The translations under genes were made by a program, and so were the position numbers. The notes beneath the pieces are model-generated. The model saw only the letters and a list, made by a program, of their open reading frames with translations. It had not been told where the DNA came from and did no database searches. This document shows positions 62,917 through 64,000 of a stretch of DNA of 64,000 bases, one piece after another (within the stretch, counting starts at the first letter, position 1; every line of letters starts with the position of its first letter). Source of the DNA: Pseudomonas cichorii (GTDB taxonomy: Bacteria; Pseudomonadota; Gammaproteobacteria; Pseudomonadales; Pseudomonadaceae); contig NZ_RBRE01000064.1 of assembly GCF_003700275.1 (NCBI RefSeq), positions 1-64,000 of the forward strand, read 5' to 3'.

Positions 62917-63357
62917 GTGGAACACTCGCTCTTAGTTTGGTTGTTGCCGACTCTTGCCCTGGTTGCCGGTGTCGTCATTGGTTTCCTGGTCGCACGTCTG
63001 CTGCCCAATACCGTTCCGAATAACACCCAGCGTCAGCTGGATAGCATTCAGGAGCGCTTCGATACCTATCAGAACGAGGTGGTCACTCACTTCAACAGCA
63101 CGGCTAGCCTTGTACAAAAACTGTCGCAAAGCTATCAGGAAGTCCAGGAGCATCTTGCCGAGGGCGCCAACCGTCTGGCCCTTGACGAGCTGACTCGCCA
63201 ACGCCTGCTGGCAGCCTTGCACCCAGAGGCTCATCAGCCAGCATCCCGCGACCGTCTCACCCCGCCACGCGACACAGAAGCGCCAAAGGACTATGCACCC
63301 AAGGCCCCCAACACTCCAGGCATGCTGGATGAACATTACGGGCTGAAAAAGCCGTAA
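62917..63357 (+). CDS. zapG: ZapG/YhcB family inner-membrane protein (DUF1043)
   Basis: A 146-residue protein with one N-terminal TM (WLLPTLALVAGVVIGFLVARLL, residues 8-29), a coiled coil (about 40-95, QRQLDSIQERFDTYQNEVV) and a disordered Pro-rich tail. In E. coli YhcB links envelope growth and division. The start is GTG at 62917 with GGAAGGA upstream. A strong terminator follows. Confidence 0.92.
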   Translation: MEHSLLVWLLPTLALVAGVVIGFLVARLLPNTVPNNTQRQLDSIQERFDTYQNEVVTHFNSTASLVQKLSQSYQEVQEHLAEGANRLALDELTRQRLLAALHPEAHQPASRDRLTPPRDTEAPKDYAPKAPNTPGMLDEHYGLKKP

Positions 63358-63371
63358 GCGGCCAGTAACCG

Positions 63372-63409
63372 AAAAAGCCCGCCACTCGGATCGAATGGCG
63401 GGCTTTTTT
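63372..63409 (+). terminator. Rho-independent terminator of zapG
   Basis: AAAAAGCCCGCCA and its complement with an 11-base loop, followed by a T-run on the plus strand; it begins 15 bases past the stop. Confidence 0.93.
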
Positions 63410-63512
63410 GTATCTGCTAGCAGCAGAAACATCCTACGCATTTTCAGGATCGCAGCGCCTGTGTCTCTGTTGAGTGCGCCGTTATTCTTTTCTCCAACGT
63501 CGGAGAAAGAAA

Positions 63513-63671
63513 ATGAAGACCCTGAACATAATCGTCGCCTGCCTGTTGCTGTCGGGCTGCATTGCCGGTGACTGCATACGCAACTGCTACATCATGGGCA
63601 AGAAAGATCCTGATCTTCTGTACAAATGCGAAATGGACCCCAACAGATACGATTGCCCGGTACAACGATAA
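63513..63671 (+). CDS. Small Cys-rich lipoprotein
   Basis: A 52-residue predicted lipoprotein. GGAG lies seven bases before the ATG. Signal MKTLNIIVACLLLSGC ends in a lipobox (Cys16), leaving a mature part of about 37 residues with four further Cys. I do not recognise the family. A longer in-frame start at 63474 is possible but has no signal peptide logic. It is convergent with the lectin gene, 13 bases apart, and may be an immunity-type or orphan lipoprotein. Confidence 0.6.
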   Translation: MKTLNIIVACLLLSGCIAGDCIRNCYIMGKKDPDLLYKCEMDPNRYDCPVQR

Positions 63672-63684
63672 AAAACACGCCAAA

Positions 63685-64000
63685 TCAAAACACCCAAGTA
63701 TATATCTCAAAAGGTGCGAGCCAGATTTTCTCCTTCTTTTTCGGCCTGTGTCGCCCGGGTACAAAATCAACACGAGCCCAGCGCAGATCACCTGCACGCC
63801 CATCATAAATGACCAGATTACCGTCATCCTGAATGGCCATATGGCTGTGATGCCAGTGCGAAGTGTCAGTGGTGTGGGTGCTTTCGGCTATCCAGAGCCT
63901 TGCCCTGGCCGGGTCGTAGAGAAAGCCGCTGTTACTGACGACAAACCACGGAGCGCCTCGCTGCTTGCGGGAAAGTGTAAGACTGTAGGCCTGGTTACTG
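63685..64000 (-). CDS. Bulb-type (mannose-binding) lectin domain protein, C-terminal part
   Basis: The 5' end lies outside the window; 104 residues and the stop are visible. A perfect B-lectin sugar-binding motif QxDxNxVxY is present (QDDGNLVIY), preceded by FLYDPARARLWIAEST and followed by a basic tail (RHRPKKKEK) and the end IYTWVF. In pseudomonads such domains occur in LlpA-type lectin bacteriocins and in sugar-binding lectins. Without the N-terminal half the type cannot be decided. Confidence 0.7.
   Translation of the reverse strand, partial: SNQAYSLTLSRKQRGAPWFVVSNSGFLYDPARARLWIAESTHTTDTSHWHHSHMAIQDDGNLVIYDGRAGDLRWARVDFVPGRHRPKKKEKIWLAPFEIYTWVF

Noticed and set aside
63444..63827. 127-codon minus-strand frame at the right end
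   Set aside because: The lectin frame in the next register carries a perfect QxDxNxVxY motif and runs to the edge; this one has no features and overlaps it and the small lipoprotein gene.
1..64000. CRISPR array, tRNA, integrase or insertion sequence
   Set aside because: No repeat-spacer pattern, tRNA-like cloverleaf, recombinase or transposase was recognised anywhere in the window on reading both strands.

Overview
The window is a Pseudomonas chromosome segment, about 60% G+C by eye. The best fit is the P. syringae/P. fluorescens side of the genus. The evidence is gene order: mscS-yajQ-panE-kinase-GST-argJ-secA-dciA on the left, and the full mraZ-to-lpxC cell-wall/division cluster running into rnpB-neighbouring rsmI, lpoA, yraN, diaA, dolP, sspBA, petABC and rpsI-rplM on the right. 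From memory this matches P. aeruginosa PAO1 around PA4394-PA4433. Names come from reading translated sequence and motifs; no search was run.

Left core (1-12.0 kb): mechanosensitive channel, YajQ, a PanE-like reductase, an orphan sensor kinase, a PduO-type cobalamin adenosyltransferase, a coupled GST/Nudix-ThiE pair bracketed by REP-like repeats, argJ, secA and divergent dciA.

Accessory island (12.0-29.6 kb): inserted between dciA and lpxC, which are near neighbours in PAO1. It holds a complete type II secretion system (gspCDEFGHIJLMN on the minus strand, gspK displaced). At the head of the operon is a SoxB/5'-nucleotidase-like lipoprotein that has lost the family's metal ligands. Divergent from it is a PhoX phosphatase, with a good Pho box between them. 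Next come a RES toxin and an Xre/ParS-type antitoxin in unusual convergent orientation and low G+C, then a chemoreceptor with a sigma-28 promoter. The T2SS part looks like a phosphate-starvation secretion module.

Central core (29.9-47.9 kb): lpxC, ftsZ, ftsA, ftsQ, ddlB, murC, murG, ftsW, murD, mraY, murF, murE, ftsI, ftsL, rsmH and mraZ, all on the minus strand. Most junctions overlap or nearly touch. A promoter and three 10-bp-spaced MraZ-type repeats lie upstream.

Right core (48.0-63.4 kb): RNase P RNA, rsmI, lpoA, yraN, diaA/gmhA, dolP, sspB-sspA, the cytochrome bc1 operon, rpsI-rplM, a GlxA-type regulator, zapE, trpS with a C-terminal extension, an alpha/beta hydrolase and a ZapG/YhcB protein.

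Right edge (63.5-64.0 kb): a tiny Cys-rich lipoprotein convergent with the C-terminal part of a bulb-lectin protein carrying a perfect mannose-binding motif. This looks like the start of another accessory patch.
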